Part shown: one piece after another, positions 1 to 7,423 of the stretch
How positions within the stretch are numbered: the stretch's first letter is position 1
Layout: each line of letters begins with the position of its first letter
DNA from: Mucilaginibacter sp.
GTDB lineage: Bacteria > Bacteroidota > Bacteroidia > Sphingobacteriales > Sphingobacteriaceae
Direction of reading: 5' to 3'
Assembly (NCBI GenBank): GCA_028288125.1
Contig: JAQBOH010000178.1
Span: 1-39,309 of the forward strand
Length of the DNA stretch: 39,309 bases
Notes under the pieces: generated by a model
What the model was told of the DNA's origin: nothing
Seen by the model: only the letters and a program-made list of their open reading frames with translations
Databases searched by the model: none
Program-made: the position numbers and the translations under genes

Positions 1-297
1 GGCCTCGGCGCCCGAGTTGCAAAGAAACATCTGGTAATCTTCCTTACCCGAAATATGACCCAGTTTCTCGGCCAGTTGCTTTTGTAAAGGTATTTCAATC
101 GAGTTGGAATAAAACCCGATCTGGTGCAATTGATCTTCCAGTCGTTTAACATAATGAGGGTGGGTGTGCCCGATAGAAATAACCGCGTGGCCGCCATACA
201 GGTCGAGGTACTCTGTGCCTTTATCATCATACACTAAACTGCCCCGTCCCTTAACGATGTTGATGGGGTTGATGGGATATACGTCGAATAATTTCAT
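1..297 (-). CDS. argD: Acetylornithine (or succinylornithine) aminotransferase, N-terminal part
   Basis: PLP-dependent class III aminotransferase of arginine biosynthesis, converting N-acylglutamate semialdehyde to N-acylornithine. Only the first 99 codons are present, because the gene runs off the left edge. Visible family features are the N-terminal MKLFDVYPINPI, the GRGSLVYDDKGTEYLDLYGG stretch, the GHTHPHY motif and the start of the CNSGAEA segment that contacts PLP phosphate. It is the fourth gene of a minus-strand arginine operon, 101 bases downstream of argC, with an inverted repeat in the gap. Bacteroides is known to use N-succinyl rather than N-acetyl intermediates; this fragment cannot show which applies here. 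Confidence 0.93.
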   Translation of the reverse strand, partial: MKLFDVYPINPINIVKGRGSLVYDDKGTEYLDLYGGHAVISIGHTHPHYVKRLEDQLHQIGFYSNSIEIPLQKQLAEKLGHISGKEDYQMFLCNSGAEA

Positions 298-311
298 TTT
301 TTTTAGCTTAA

Positions 312-399
312 AGCGGAAAGCAAAAAGACCAAAGCTTTTTTTCTTTCCTGTTTATATATTAGTTATTTGCTTTCAGCTTTGGTCTTTCAGCTTTCCGCT
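312..399. repeat. Inverted word repeat between argC and argD
   Basis: The left arm (312-335, built on GGAAAGC and AAAAAGACCAAAGC) and the right arm (376-399, GCTTTGGTCTTT plus CAGCTTTCCGCT) are imperfect inverted copies around an AT-rich loop. The right arm starts inside the TGA stop codon of argC. The same GAAAGC-AAAAAGACCAAAGC word recurs at about 19032-19056, again abutting a stop codon. It could form a hairpin in the operon transcript and reduce argD expression, but that is inference. Confidence 0.75.
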
Positions 400-1394
400 C
401 AAAAACCCGTTGCTTTTAATCGTAGTCCTGCGTTTTCATCCAACCCAAACATTAGGTTCATATTCTGTACTGCCTGACCAGATGCGCCTTTAAGTAAGTT
501 ATCTAATATACTGATTATTAATAACTTATTCCCATGTTTTTTTATTTGCAAAAAACACTTGTTGGTATTCACTACCTGTTTCAGATCAATATTATGACTG
601 GTGACATGCGTAAACGGATGGCCTGCATAATACTGTTGGTAAAGCTTTAATACTTCTGCTTCGGTTAAGTCGCTATCGGTGTAAATAGATGCGATGATAC
701 CGCGTGTAAAATCACCACGGTATGGGATGAAATTGACTGCCTGATCAAACCCCGGCTGCAGTTGATGCAGGGATTGCCCCACTTCATTCAAATGCTGATG
801 CTCAAACGCCTTATAAACCGAAAGGTTATCATTGCGCCAGGTAAAATGCGTGGTAGCCGACAAGCTTTGCCCGGCCCCGGTTGACCCGGTGGTGGCTGTG
901 ATATGTACTTCGCTGTTCAATAATTTTTTATCAGCCAACGGCAGCAAGCCCAATTGCAAACACGTGGCAAAACAACCCGGATTAGCAATGTTCGCGGCCG
1001 TCTTTATAGCTTCCCGATCTAACTCGGGTAAACCATATATAAACTTTTTACTTTTGAATTTTGAATTTTGACTTAGTCTAAAGTCCTGGCTCAGGTCAAT
1101 GATCTTGATATGGTCGGGTATCACGTTCGCCTCTAAAAACTTCCTCGCATCGCCATGGCCCACACAAAGAAAAAGCACGTCGATATTGTATGATAACTCC
1201 GCTGCAAACTTCAGATCAGTATCGCCAAACAGGTCGGTATGAATGTCATACACATGTTTATTGGCGTTGCTGGTGCTATGAACAAAACCAATTTCAACAT
1301 TGGGATGGTTGATCAGGATACGCAGCATTTCGCCGCCGGTGTATCCCGCGCCGCCGACTATGCCGGCCAATATCTTATTGTTGTTTACGTTCAT
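399..1394 (-). CDS. argC: N-acetyl-gamma-glutamyl-phosphate reductase
   Basis: NADPH-dependent reductase making N-acylglutamate semialdehyde, the third step of arginine biosynthesis, in the cytoplasm. It has 331 residues with the N-terminal nucleotide-binding GAGYTG (15-20), the substrate segment IIDLSQDFR (98-106), GLPELDRE, and the catalytic cysteine in NPGCFATC (Cys141). A short Lys/Ser/Asn-rich insert at about residues 108-117 is encoded by an 8-base repeat word (1052-1076) and is not typical of the family. It lies 24 bases downstream of argG, so co-transcription is likely. The stop codon merges into an inverted repeat. Confidence 0.96.
   Translation of the reverse strand: MNVNNNKILAGIVGGAGYTGGEMLRILINHPNVEIGFVHSTSNANKHVYDIHTDLFGDTDLKFAAELSYNIDVLFLCVGHGDARKFLEANVIPDHIKIIDLSQDFRLSQNSKFKSKKFIYGLPELDREAIKTAANIANPGCFATCLQLGLLPLADKKLLNSEVHITATTGSTGAGQSLSATTHFTWRNDNLSVYKAFEHQHLNEVGQSLHQLQPGFDQAVNFIPYRGDFTRGIIASIYTDSDLTEAEVLKLYQQYYAGHPFTHVTSHNIDLKQVVNTNKCFLQIKKHGNKLLIISILDNLLKGASGQAVQNMNLMFGLDENAGLRLKATGF
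1052..1076. repeat. TTTTGAAT-type word repeat inside argC
   Basis: A degenerate 8-base tandem word (TTTTGAAT, TTTGAATT and so on) lies inside the argC reading frame and encodes roughly SQNSKFKSKK on the minus strand. It falls between the conserved DFR and YGLPEL motifs. It looks like one of the intergenic word repeats of this genome accommodated in frame in an essential biosynthetic gene. Confidence 0.6.
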
Positions 1395-1418
1395 CGCTTC
1401 AGCTCAAATAGGTTACGC

Positions 1419-2615
1419 TTATTCAGCAGTTGGGTTAACTTTATGATAGATCATTACCTGGTTGCCGAATATTTTCGAAAACCCTTTTACATCATCGCCG
1501 GTCCACGAATTATTCATTTCGCCATACGTGCCAAATTTATTCGACATCAGGTCGTGGTCAGATTCAATTCCTACAACCTGAAAACGGTACGGGTGCAGCT
1601 GAACAAACACTTTGCCGCTTACGGTTTTCTGTGTATCGGTTAAAAAAGCTTCTATATTGCGCATGATCGGGTCGTGAAACTGCCCTTCATGCAGCCAGTT
1701 ACCATAAAAGACGGATAACTGGTCTTTCCATGATAGCTGCCATTTGGTCAGCACGTGTTTTTCCAGAGTATGGTGCGCTTTGATGATGATCATCGGTGCG
1801 GCGGCCTCAAACCCTACACGGCCTTTAATACCTATAATGGTATCGCCAACATGTATATCCCGGCCTATACCGTAAGGCTGGGCAATGGCTTGTAATGCTT
1901 GTATAGCTTTGGTTGGATGGTCGAAAGTTTTACCGTCGATACCGATCAATTCACCTTTTTCAAATACCAGCTCCAGGTTTTTGACTTCTGATTCACTAAC
2001 CTGGGTTGGCCATGCTTCCTCGGGCAAACCTAAATTTGAAGTAAGAGTTTCCTTGCCGCCCACAGAAGTACCCCAAATGCCTTTGTTGATGGAATATTTT
2101 GCCTTCTCGAAATTCATTTCCACACCGTGATCTTTCAGGTATTGAATTTCTTCCTCACGGCTCAATTTAAGATCGCGGATAGGTGTAATGATCTGTACAT
2201 CAGGAACCAGGATATTGAAGATCATATCAAACCGCACCTGATCGTTACCGGCGCCGGTGCTGCCGTGCGCGACAAATTCAGCACCGATCTCTTTGGCATA
2301 ATTAGCTATAGCTGTTGCCTGGCTGACCCGCTCGGCGCTAACCGATAGGGGATAGGTGTTATTTTTCAGCACATTACCATATACCAGGAACCGCACACAG
2401 GTATTGTAAAAGTTTTTAGTTTCGTCGACTACATGGTGCGAGGTTACGCCCATCTTATAGGCACGTTCTTCAACGCCTTTAAGCTCTTCATCGCTAAAGC
2501 CTCCCGTATTTACAATTACAGAGTGGACCTCGTAACCCAAATCCTGTGTTAAATATATGCAGCAAAAGGACGTATCTAATCCACCGCTATATGCAAGAAC
2601 AACTTTTTTCTTCAT
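1419..2615 (-). CDS. argG: Argininosuccinate synthase
   Basis: Condenses citrulline and aspartate with ATP to argininosuccinate. The 398 residues match the family length. The N-terminal PP-loop SGGLDTS (10-16) binds ATP; further family segments are AHGSTGAGNDQVRFD and NKGIWGTSVGGKE. The ATG start follows MKKKVVLAYSGG exactly as in homologues. Order on the minus strand is acetyltransferase, argG, argC, argD, with an 80-base gap upstream that carries a palindromic repeat. The argininosuccinate lyase gene is not in the window. Confidence 0.97.
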   Translation of the reverse strand: MKKKVVLAYSGGLDTSFCCIYLTQDLGYEVHSVIVNTGGFSDEELKGVEERAYKMGVTSHHVVDETKNFYNTCVRFLVYGNVLKNNTYPLSVSAERVSQATAIANYAKEIGAEFVAHGSTGAGNDQVRFDMIFNILVPDVQIITPIRDLKLSREEEIQYLKDHGVEMNFEKAKYSINKGIWGTSVGGKETLTSNLGLPEEAWPTQVSESEVKNLELVFEKGELIGIDGKTFDHPTKAIQALQAIAQPYGIGRDIHVGDTIIGIKGRVGFEAAAPMIIIKAHHTLEKHVLTKWQLSWKDQLSVFYGNWLHEGQFHDPIMRNIEAFLTDTQKTVSGKVFVQLHPYRFQVVGIESDHDLMSNKFGTYGEMNNSWTGDDVKGFSKIFGNQVMIYHKVNPTAE

Positions 2616-2630
2616 TATTATCTGTTTGTA

Positions 2631-2656
2631 TAGAGACGCAATGCATTGGGTCTCTA
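2631..2656. repeat. TAGAGAC palindromic repeat (copy 1)
   Basis: TAGAGAC and GTCTCTA arms surround a CAATGCATTG core. Related copies lie at 3409-3433 and 25580-25605. This REP-like intergenic element sits in the gap between the acetyltransferase gene and argG and could form a small hairpin in the operon mRNA. Confidence 0.7.
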
Positions 2657-2695
2657 CAATGTGTTATTATTTAATCTTTCGCCTTTCACCTATAC

Positions 2696-3340
2696 TCAAT
2701 GGTCCTGACCGATCGTTCTTTTAATGGCGTTCTCAATTCTTTCAAGCAGAGTAGCCTTATGCGTTATCTTTTGTATCTTATCTTCCTCAAACTTCTGTTT
2801 TTCAGCCGGGTCAAACAACATGGCGGTGCACATGCAATTTTTGCGGCCCTTGCTGGTTAAGATATCAAAATTGACACAGCTTTTGCAGCCAGCCCAAAAA
2901 TCCTCGTCCTGGGTAAGTTCCGAATAGGTAACCGGTTCGTAGCCCAATTCCGAATTGATCTTCATTACAGCAAGCCCGGTGGTAAGACCGAATATTTTTG
3001 CCTCGGGGTATTTGGTTCGTGACAGTTCAAATATCCTGTTTTTTATCGCCTTTGCCAGGCCTATCTTTCGGAATTTAGGGTCGACCACTAGTCCTGAGTT
3101 GGCCACAAAATCCCCGTGGCTCCAGGTTTCGATATAGCAAAATCCCGCCCAGGTGCCGTCTTTATGTAAAGCGATAACCGCCTTGCCTTCCAGCATCTTA
3201 TCGGCTACATACTCCGGCGAACGCTGGGCAATACCCGTCCCGCGCGCCTTGGCCGACTCAGCCATTTCATCACAAATCAGGGGTGCAAAATCAACATCAG
3301 CGGCTGTTGCAACACGTATATCAAAATCTTGTAGGGTCAT
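2696..3340 (-). CDS. GNAT N-acyltransferase heading the arginine operon
   Basis: GNAT-fold acyltransferase of 214 residues. The acyl-CoA binding motif is visible as FRKIGLAKAI (90-99), preceded by the beta-strand segment NSGLVVDP. Position upstream of argG-argC-argD suggests it makes the N-acylglutamate that starts the pathway (N-acetyl- or N-succinylglutamate synthase role), as proposed for the equivalent gene of other Bacteroidota; this is inferred from context. Unusual for a GNAT is a four-cysteine pattern, GCKSC (152, 155) and NCMC (169, 171), which could bind zinc or act as a redox or feedback sensor. No classical ArgA amino-acid-kinase domain is present. Confidence 0.8.
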   Translation of the reverse strand: MTLQDFDIRVATAADVDFAPLICDEMAESAKARGTGIAQRSPEYVADKMLEGKAVIALHKDGTWAGFCYIETWSHGDFVANSGLVVDPKFRKIGLAKAIKNRIFELSRTKYPEAKIFGLTTGLAVMKINSELGYEPVTYSELTQDEDFWAGCKSCVNFDILTSKGRKNCMCTAMLFDPAEKQKFEEDKIQKITHKATLLERIENAIKRTIGQDH

Positions 3341-3408
3341 TGAAATAGAAAAATTACCGTTAAATTACTGGCTGACGCCTTAAAAAATCAGATGATCTTT
3401 AGTCAGGG

Positions 3409-3433
3409 TAGAGACGCAATATTTTGCGTCTTA
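3409..3433. repeat. TAGAGACGCAA palindromic repeat (copy 2)
   Basis: The arms TAGAGACGCAA and TTGCGTCTTA form a near-perfect palindrome. It is almost identical to the copy at 25580-25605 and related to 2631-2656. Confidence 0.75.
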
Positions 3434-3617
3434 CGTTGGGTTTTTAGATAGGATAATTCAAACCCGGGGCATATAAGGCCTTCGTCGTGAAGGAGAAAAT
3501 ACAAAAACGGCTGAAAGCAAAGCAGCGGCAACAGGAGCAAAAAATGCTCTTGTCGTGGGCTTAATTGAGCTTTGTTGTTTCATTTTACTGGTTGCTTTTG
3601 TTATTTTTTAATCAGGG

Positions 3618-3631
3618 TGCAAATTTTTGCA
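3618..3631. promoter_or_regulatory. Possible ArgR operator
   Basis: The 14-base palindrome TGCAAATTTTTGCA has the same length and the TGnA...TnCA edges of the core ARG box known from other bacteria. A second TGCA end follows at 3646-3649. The assignment rests on resemblance and position upstream of the arginine operon; the distance to the acetyltransferase start (about 280 bases) is large. Confidence 0.25.
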
Positions 3632-3670
3632 TTTTTTTTTGCTTATGCAAGTTATTTCTGAATTAGTTTA

Positions 3671-3739
3671 TGAGTTGATTAGGTGAATAGTTGATCGAGT
3701 ATATAGGTAACCACTCACTTAATCAACCCAATCAACCAC
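3671..3739. repeat. Inverted GATTAAG-type word repeat at the end of ypdA
   Basis: The left arm carries GTTGATTAGGTGAATAG and the right arm AACCACTCACTTAATCAACC followed by CAATCAACCACC. The right arm includes the TGA stop codon of the ypdA-like gene. The same word family recurs at 7331-7419, 19082-19116 and, in simplified form, 39074-39099. Confidence 0.75.
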
Positions 3740-4697
3740 CTACCGCTTTAGCAACAATATTCCCAATAATCATATCCGCGTGTACCCTCGAATTTTCAAT
3801 AAACCATAGATGCGTGTCTAAACCGCCGCAAACAACGCCGGCAAGGTAAAGGCCGGGTAAATTGGTTTCCATGGTCTCGGGGTTGTAATGCGGAATATAT
3901 TTATCATCTGTCAGTTTAATGCCGAGCTTTTTCAAGAACTCAAAATTGGGCCGGTAGCCGGTCATCGCCATTACAAAATCATTCGGGATAGTTATTATAC
4001 CTTCCGGGGTTTCGATATCCACATCCCGCTCGCGAACGGCTTTTAAATTTGAATTGAAATATGCTTTGATGCTGCCTTCCTTTATCCGGTTAAGGACATC
4101 CGGGCGCACCCAGTATTTTACCCGCTGGCTTATCTCGCTGCCACGGACAACCAACGTGACTTCAGCGCCCTTACGATAAGTTTCCAGCGCTACATCAATA
4201 GCGGAGTTGCTGGAACCTACGACAACTACCTTTTGCATCGCATAATAATGCGGGTCTTTGTAGTAATGTTGCACTTTAGGCAGGCCCTCGCCCGGGATGT
4301 CCAGTTTTACAGCTATGTCGTAAAAGCCGGTAGAAAGGATAACATGTTTAGCCTTGTAAGTGGCTTTGTTGGTGGTGATGGCAAAAATATCATTCTCCTT
4401 TCCGACCCCCGTTACTTCCTCAAAGAGATTAATGGGCAAATGGTTGGAGGTAGCTACCCTGCGGTAATATTCAAGCGCCTCGGCACGGGTAGGCTTGTTG
4501 CTGATGGTAACAAAGGGTATCCCGCCGATTTCCAGTTTTTCAGAAGTTGAGAAAAACGTCATAGTAGAGGGGTAATTGTATAAAGAATTGACCAGGCAGC
4601 CTTTTTCAACAATAACAAAGCTAAGGCCGGCCTTTTGAGCTTCGAGGCCGCAAGCTATTCCAATTGGGCCCCCGCCGATGATGAGAATGTCAAGCAT
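3732..4697 (-). CDS. ypdA: YpdA-family FAD/NADPH oxidoreductase (putative bacillithiol-disulfide reductase)
   Basis: Flavoprotein of 321 residues with an N-terminal FAD Rossmann motif GGGPIG (8-13), the family-specific YNYPSTMTFFST region, an NADPH motif GSSNSAID (161-168) and a C-terminal GYRPNFEFL-LAG segment. YpdA of Firmicutes reduces bacillithiol disulfide, and some Bacteroidota make bacillithiol. The cysteine that follows GGGP in Staphylococcus aureus YpdA (Cys14) is isoleucine here, with a cysteine four residues later (Cys16). The ATG overlaps the TAA of the upstream gene (TAATG), so translation is probably coupled. The stop lies inside a word repeat. Confidence 0.85.
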   Translation of the reverse strand: MLDILIIGGGPIGIACGLEAQKAGLSFVIVEKGCLVNSLYNYPSTMTFFSTSEKLEIGGIPFVTISNKPTRAEALEYYRRVATSNHLPINLFEEVTGVGKENDIFAITTNKATYKAKHVILSTGFYDIAVKLDIPGEGLPKVQHYYKDPHYYAMQKVVVVGSSNSAIDVALETYRKGAEVTLVVRGSEISQRVKYWVRPDVLNRIKEGSIKAYFNSNLKAVRERDVDIETPEGIITIPNDFVMAMTGYRPNFEFLKKLGIKLTDDKYIPHYNPETMETNLPGLYLAGVVCGGLDTHLWFIENSRVHADMIIGNIVAKAVGG

Positions 4698-5659
4698 TAC
4701 TTATGTCTCCAGTCAAATGAATAAAAAGTTAATAAACCGTCGCCAATTAATACAAAGCCGGTATTTTTATCATTTTTGTAGGTATAGATTGATTTTCCTG
4801 AACAATATCTATTTACCGGATAATTACCTTGAATATTCAAATTGGTTAAGTCATCTACTACAGTCAGCTTTTTATTGTTGATATAGTCGAGATATACGGC
4901 TCCATGTTTCTCAACCAAATAATAGATTTTAGAATTGTATTTAAAGCTAGCTAAGGTTTCGACTCCAACCGAATCAATGATTTGATTAGTTCCTTTCTTT
5001 GATCTGCTTTCATTGTCTCCGACATATCCAATTTTTTTGCGGTTTATATCTTCATGATGACGTACCAAAAGCATCGGATTTTCGACCTCGAAAATATTTG
5101 TAAATCCACTCATGTGGGCTAATGACGCTGTCACGTTATACTTGTTATTCTCCTTTATTACATTAACGGCACAGGTACATGCGCTTTTATAAATTTTTTT
5201 TGTTTTCTTATTTAGAAAATAAATTGTGCCACCCCATTCACCGCTGCAAGTTGAGGTAATAAAATATTCGTCATCTTCAAAAATTGGATAACCGGGATAA
5301 GCTTTGCGTCTTTCTTTTAGGAATATCCATTTGTGGTTTTTAGGCTCTAAATAATAAGTATTAAACCGACTTACTCCAATAAGTGAATCATTAACTAAAT
5401 AAAGCGACTCAAGTTTGACCTCTTTTGAATTATCTTTATAGGAATAGTCTACCTGATTTTTTGAGGTATTTATTACCAATACTTGGGAGTTAGATTCAAG
5501 ACAGTAAAAATTGTTTTTAAATAAAACAACTGCCTCGAATGTGGTGTCCGACTTGAACCTATGATATCCTTTTATAAATGACTGGGACGCAATATTTTGA
5601 GACATGCTATGCAAACATAGGAGGAAGCATAATAATGTTAATATGAAACTTTTGGTCAT
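4697..5659 (-). CDS. Secreted protein of unknown function
   Basis: 320 residues with a signal peptide (MTKSFILTLLCFLLCLHS, cleavage near SMSQ). The body is rich in Tyr, Asn and Lys with repeated beta-strand-like segments such as VLVINTSKN and YYLVEKHG, consistent with a beta-propeller or beta-sandwich, but no known family is recognised. Base composition is more AT-rich than the neighbours, possibly indicating transfer. It lies between the SRP RNA gene and ypdA and overlaps the latter by one base. A lone TATTTTTG box (minus strand, 5691-5698) precedes it without a clear upstream TTG. Confidence 0.75.
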   Translation of the reverse strand: MTKSFILTLLCFLLCLHSMSQNIASQSFIKGYHRFKSDTTFEAVVLFKNNFYCLESNSQVLVINTSKNQVDYSYKDNSKEVKLESLYLVNDSLIGVSRFNTYYLEPKNHKWIFLKERRKAYPGYPIFEDDEYFITSTCSGEWGGTIYFLNKKTKKIYKSACTCAVNVIKENNKYNVTASLAHMSGFTNIFEVENPMLLVRHHEDINRKKIGYVGDNESRSKKGTNQIIDSVGVETLASFKYNSKIYYLVEKHGAVYLDYINNKKLTVVDDLTNLNIQGNYPVNRYCSGKSIYTYKNDKNTGFVLIGDGLLTFYSFDWRHK

Positions 5660-5712
5660 GCTAAATTTCGGGACGATATCCCCCTAGTGACAAAAATAGC
5701 GAAAATAAAAAA

Positions 5713-5810
5713 AGGGTAAGCTACTTTTATCGCGCCGCTCAACTCTCTACCCTTGCTGCGTTCCCACCCTGGGGGAGTTCAAGAGGAGCTGGCCGTAAAA
5801 GACTTACCCC
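5713..5810 (-). ncRNA. ffs: Signal recognition particle RNA, small bacterial type
   Basis: On the minus strand the transcript begins GGGGTAAG and ends CTTACCC, so the ends pair. The middle has the diagnostic SRP helix-8 element: CCCCCAGGGTGGGAACGC followed by AGCAAGGG, with a GGAA tetraloop and the AGCA internal-loop strand. A run of seven U follows the terminal stem, serving as terminator. A strong Bacteroidota promoter lies just upstream. The RNA scaffolds Ffh for co-translational membrane targeting. The 5' and 3' ends are estimated from base-pairing. Confidence 0.88.
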
Positions 5811-5814
5811 GCCG

Positions 5815-5846
5815 CAAATATAGGAAAAGGTTTGTTTTGGGGTCAA
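5815..5846 (-). promoter_or_regulatory. Promoter of the SRP RNA gene
   Basis: On the minus strand TTGAC (5842-5846), 19 bases, then TATATTTG (5815-5822). This matches the Bacteroidota housekeeping consensus TTG-N19-21-TAnnTTTG. The predicted start falls at the GC-rich 5' end of the RNA. Confidence 0.85.
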
Positions 5847-6048
5847 TAAATTGTTAAAAACGTTGGAATGCTGTAAGGTAAAAAAGTTGAAATGTTGTAT
5901 TACAGGCTATTAACAGTGTTAATGATAATGGCATTTTCTTTTTAGTGATAATTTTAACGACACTATTGATAAATTTATAAATTAGCCAATTATTACAGGG
6001 CTTTCCAGCCCGGATGACCTGCTTTAAACCCATACACCAATAAGCCCA

Positions 6049-7326
6049 ATGAGAAAAATCACTTGTTTCTTATTTATCCTCCTCGTTTTTTCATTGCGCA
6101 CGTTTTCCCAGGGGCATATATTAATTCCCGGCGCGCCCGAAACTCAAAAGTTTTCAAGTGAAAGGCTACGCAGGATAGATAACCTGGTTAAACAATACAT
6201 CGATTCGGGCTGGATAAAAGGCGCCGACGCTTTTATCGCCCGTAACGGCGTGATCGTATACAATAAAGCTTTCGGCATCGCCGACGCGGAACAAAACGTC
6301 CCCATGAGAACGGATGCTATTTTCCGCATCGCGTCACAAACAAAAGCCATTACCAGCGTGGCTGTGATGATGTTGTACGAAGAAGGTAAATTTTTATTGG
6401 ACGATCCTATCTCGAAATATATTCCTTCGTTTGCCCACCCGCGGGTATTGGATAAATTCAATGAAAAGGACGCCACTTATACAACCATCCCCGCAAAAAG
6501 AGAGGTAACCATACGCGATTTGCTGACCCATACTGCCGGTATTGATTATGCGCAGATTGGGTCGGACAAGATGAAGGCAATTTATGCGAAAGCGGGAATA
6601 TATGCAGGTTTTGTCAGCGATAAATTATTGCTTGCAGATGCTATTAACAAGTTAGGCGTTTTACCTTTGGCTCATCAGCCGGGAGAGCGATTTACTTATG
6701 GCTTAAACATTGATGTGCTGGGCTATCTGATCGAAAAAATATCCGGCAAAAGCCTCGACCGGTTTCTAAAAGAGCGGTTATTTGCCCCGCTGGGAATGAA
6801 TGACACCTACTTTTATGTGCCGGGGGCAAAACAGGGCCGTTTGGTACAGGTTTACTCGCCTGATAAACACAGTCATTTACAAAAATGGAACGCCAACACA
6901 TTTCCCGGCGTATCGGCGGATTACCCTAAGGTTAACGGCACTTATTACTCCGGTGGTGCAGGTTTAAGTTCAACCACAAAGGATTATGCCGCCTTTTTAC
7001 AGATGATGTTAAATAACGGCGAATATAACGGCCACCGGATATTAGCCAGGCATACGGTAGAAATAATGACCATGAACCAAATCGGTGATCTGAACCTCGA
7101 CAGGGATAAGTTTGGACTTGGCTTTATGGTAACTACCAGGTTAGGTCAGGCCAGGCTTGGCCAAACAGAAGGCTCGTTTAGCTGGGGCGGATTTTTTGGC
7201 ACTGTTTACTGGGCCGACCCCAAAGAACACCTGGTTTGTTTATTTTTTGTACAGAACTGGCCGTTCCCGCATGGTGAACTGACGGATAAATTCAGGGTGC
7301 TGGTGTATTCGGCGTTGAACGATTAA
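6049..7326 (+). CDS. Secreted serine hydrolase, beta-lactamase/esterase class C family
   Basis: 425 residues with a signal peptide (MRKITCFLFILLVFSLRTFS). It is a PF00144-type hydrolase: the catalytic SxxK is SQTK (Ser96, Lys99), the second-motif tyrosine is in FTYGLN (Tyr217), and the C-terminal WGGFFGTVYW segment replaces the HxG strand. Such proteins are esterases, D-peptidases or carboxypeptidase-like enzymes as often as lactamases, so the substrate is unknown. The ATG start directly precedes the hydrophobic segment. The stop is followed after four bases by an inverted word repeat that spans the whole gap to the next gene. Confidence 0.9.
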   Translation: MRKITCFLFILLVFSLRTFSQGHILIPGAPETQKFSSERLRRIDNLVKQYIDSGWIKGADAFIARNGVIVYNKAFGIADAEQNVPMRTDAIFRIASQTKAITSVAVMMLYEEGKFLLDDPISKYIPSFAHPRVLDKFNEKDATYTTIPAKREVTIRDLLTHTAGIDYAQIGSDKMKAIYAKAGIYAGFVSDKLLLADAINKLGVLPLAHQPGERFTYGLNIDVLGYLIEKISGKSLDRFLKERLFAPLGMNDTYFYVPGAKQGRLVQVYSPDKHSHLQKWNANTFPGVSADYPKVNGTYYSGGAGLSSTTKDYAAFLQMMLNNGEYNGHRILARHTVEIMTMNQIGDLNLDRDKFGLGFMVTTRLGQARLGQTEGSFSWGGFFGTVYWADPKEHLVCLFFVQNWPFPHGELTDKFRVLVYSALND

Positions 7327-7330
7327 ATAA

Positions 7331-7419
7331 TTAGTTGATTAAGTGAGCCGTTGATTAGGTGAGTGGTTTAAATAACGTACTACATCAACTAACTTAATCA
7401 ACACAATCAACCACCAATT
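7331..7419. repeat. Inverted GATTAAG-type word repeat filling the gap
   Basis: The left half is two copies of a 16-base unit (TTGATTAAGTGAGCCG, TTGATTAGGTGAGTGG). The right half (7383-7419) is the inverted word ATCAACTAACTTAATCAAC plus CAATCAACCACC. It begins five bases after a stop codon and ends four bases before the next ATG, so it occupies essentially the entire intergenic region. Confidence 0.8.
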
Positions 7420-7423
7420 AAAA

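Larger units (their letters stand above)
3341..3731. other. Intergenic region upstream of the arginine operon
   Basis: A 391-base stretch between two minus-strand genes. It holds a TAGAGACGCAA-type palindrome, a possible 25-residue GTG-start frame (3487-3564, plus strand, very Lys/Gln-rich, poorly supported), a TGCA palindrome that could be an ArgR operator, poly-T tracts and an inverted GATTAAG-type word repeat. No perfect TAnnTTTG promoter box was found on the minus strand, so the operon promoter is not located. Confidence 0.55.

Noticed and set aside
3487-3564. 25-residue GTG-start peptide rich in Lys and Gln
   Set aside because: No family, no promoter, short; mentioned only as part of the intergenic region.
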